NCBI RefSeq assembly: GCF_901933205.1
Contig: NC_044572.1
Span: 91,540,965 to 91,604,964, forward strand
Origin: Camarhynchus parvulus
Taxonomy: Eukaryota > Chordata > Aves > Passeriformes > Thraupidae
Direction of reading: 5' to 3'
DNA length: 64,000 nt
The translations under genes and the position numbers were made by a program. The stretch's first letter is position 1. Each line of letters starts with the position of its first letter. The notes beneath the pieces are model-generated. The model ran no database searches. It was not told the origin of the DNA and was given only the letters and a program-made list of their open reading frames with translations. This document shows, one piece after another, positions 62,831 to 64,000 of the stretch.

Positions 62831-64000
62831 TATTACCAATTAAAACTGGTTATGGGGGTTGTATCAGCTTTCCACAGACACAGAGAGTGACACGCATCAG
62901 AGGAGGGAGTGTGGATTTTCAGCTTACAAAAATACCGCTGACTTATGGAGTCTGAGCAGTGTTTCCTGAACAAAGAATTGACTCCACCCCAGCCTACAGA
63001 GAAAAAATAATTGAAGTCACATTATTTCTTCAAATACTTATGATTCCCAATGTTTGGTAACCAGATGCTTGTTGTGGTAATGCTCCTTCTTCTGCACAGA
63101 ATTTGTATTCTAGACCTACATAAAATTAGTATACAAAATGAACTGAGTGAATGATTTGTTGGAAGAAGTTTTTGTTGTGAAAATGTAATGAATATTTCAT
63201 AGTTCAAATTCAAAGCAACTATAAAATATCAAGTTTTGCTCTGATGCATAAAAACAATTCATCATAACTGTTAAATACAAACCATATTCACTCATGGTAT
63301 GAACCATAAATATGACAAGAGGTCCCAGAAAGTTGTAGTTATGGTTAAAAAGGAGTCTGCAGTGAATACAGTAAAATTCCTCACAAATATTTTAAATAAT
63401 GCTGTCTTTCCTGATGATAGATTGCATTTCATCTGCATCAAGACTTACAAATCAGTCATGGTCACCAAAACTCAACTTTTTTCACTGCATCCCTAAAACA
63501 ATACTGTCCTGGGTTTCCTCCCAAAATCTGTCCCAAACCAGGACAAATATAATATTCAAGTATATACAAGAATTTATTTTAAAAGTCAAAGAATATGATC
63601 TGCCAAGTCCTGCGCCAGTTTATTTGCAAGAACCTCTGAACATTTTACCCCATGCGCACACCAGGCCTTTCATCACAGTTCCTGGTCTTATGGAGACACT
63701 TTCGAAATGACAGGTCTCATGGAAGTCAAAGGAACTGTTAGTAAACTGAAATGTAACACTAATACCATGGATTGTATTTCCCCTGGAGTAAAATATATGG
63801 TGTTGTTCTTGAGATCTATGATGCTGCAGACGTCTGATACTTCTTTAGCACAGTAGTGCATGAGTCCGTATGATAGCAAGACTGATTTTTAAACTGCATG
63901 AATAAAATTTATGTGAACGATTAATTTATTCAGTGATACCAACATCTTACATTTTCCTGCAGTTCTTTTCTTACTATTTATTTATAGAACTGCATTTCTT
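62831..64000. other. Non-genic DNA to window end
   Basis: No gene is recognised. A 41-base imperfect palindrome at 63508-63548 is listed separately. Confidence 0.5.
63508..63548. repeat. Imperfect inverted repeat with LTR-like ends
   Basis: The element runs from TGTCCTGGGTTT to AAACCAGGACA, so its ends are near-exact reverse complements over 11 to 12 bases. It begins with TG and ends with CA. TGTCCTGG is a start that I recall for some passerine LTRs, but only 41 bases lie between the ends. It may be a folded LTR remnant or chance. Confidence 0.6.

Noticed and set aside
62558..62839. 93-codon minus-strand frame as a host gene
   Set aside because: It is the C-terminal end of a CR1 ORF (LEQVQRR and LEHLSYEDR blocks), so it belongs to the transposon.
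1..64000. CRISPR arrays, operons, tRNA or rRNA genes
   Set aside because: I saw no regularly spaced repeats with unique spacers, no tRNA-like cloverleaf with A and B boxes, no rRNA sequence and no bacterial gene organisation; the sequence is clearly vertebrate nuclear DNA.

Overview
This looks like nuclear DNA from a bird, and I see no confident protein-coding gene in it. The case for a bird rests on several CR1-type LINE remnants. Most end in the typical avian CR1 3' tail with ATTCTATG-like octamers, and one keeps recognisable but decayed reverse-transcriptase sequence. An LTR-like segment near 46.2-46.7 kb resembles, from memory, a retroviral LTR family common in songbirds. A passerine is therefore plausible, but I cannot confirm the order or species. 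Base composition is AT-rich and even, with many stops in all frames, as in intergenic or intronic DNA. Features of bacterial or viral genomes (operons, ribosome-binding sites, CRISPR arrays, origins) are absent.

Layout. 1-3.3 kb: unique AT-rich DNA. 3.37-4.42 kb: a decayed CR1 open reading frame on the minus strand. 4.4-13.4 kb: unique DNA with an AAGGG pentamer tract (6.1 kb) and a TATC tetramer tract (8.9-9.0 kb). 13.37-13.70 kb: a CR1 3' end. 13.7-34.8 kb: mostly unique, with a short CR1 scrap at 26.75 kb, a doubtful one at 32.05 kb and a few exon-like islands with good splice signals. 34.81-35.05 kb: a CR1 3' end on the minus strand. 35-42.7 kb: unique, with a CpG-enriched, TATA-containing island at 39.3-39.8 kb. 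42.7-50.4 kb: the most structured part. Two arms of about 0.5 kb, roughly 85-90% alike by eye, lie in opposite orientation about 6.7 kb apart. They flank an old CR1 copy, a TTCC tract, the LTR-like segment and a younger CR1 3' end. 50.4-64 kb: unique DNA, a long CCCTT/TTCC tract (56.26-56.47 kb) and a well-preserved CR1 3' half on the minus strand (62.28-62.83 kb).

No set of genes working together can be described. The most useful follow-ups are the inverted-arm pair, the two AAGGG/CCCTT pentamer tracts and the few exon-like islands, which RNA-seq or cross-bird conservation would settle. I found no evidence of a new multi-gene system.
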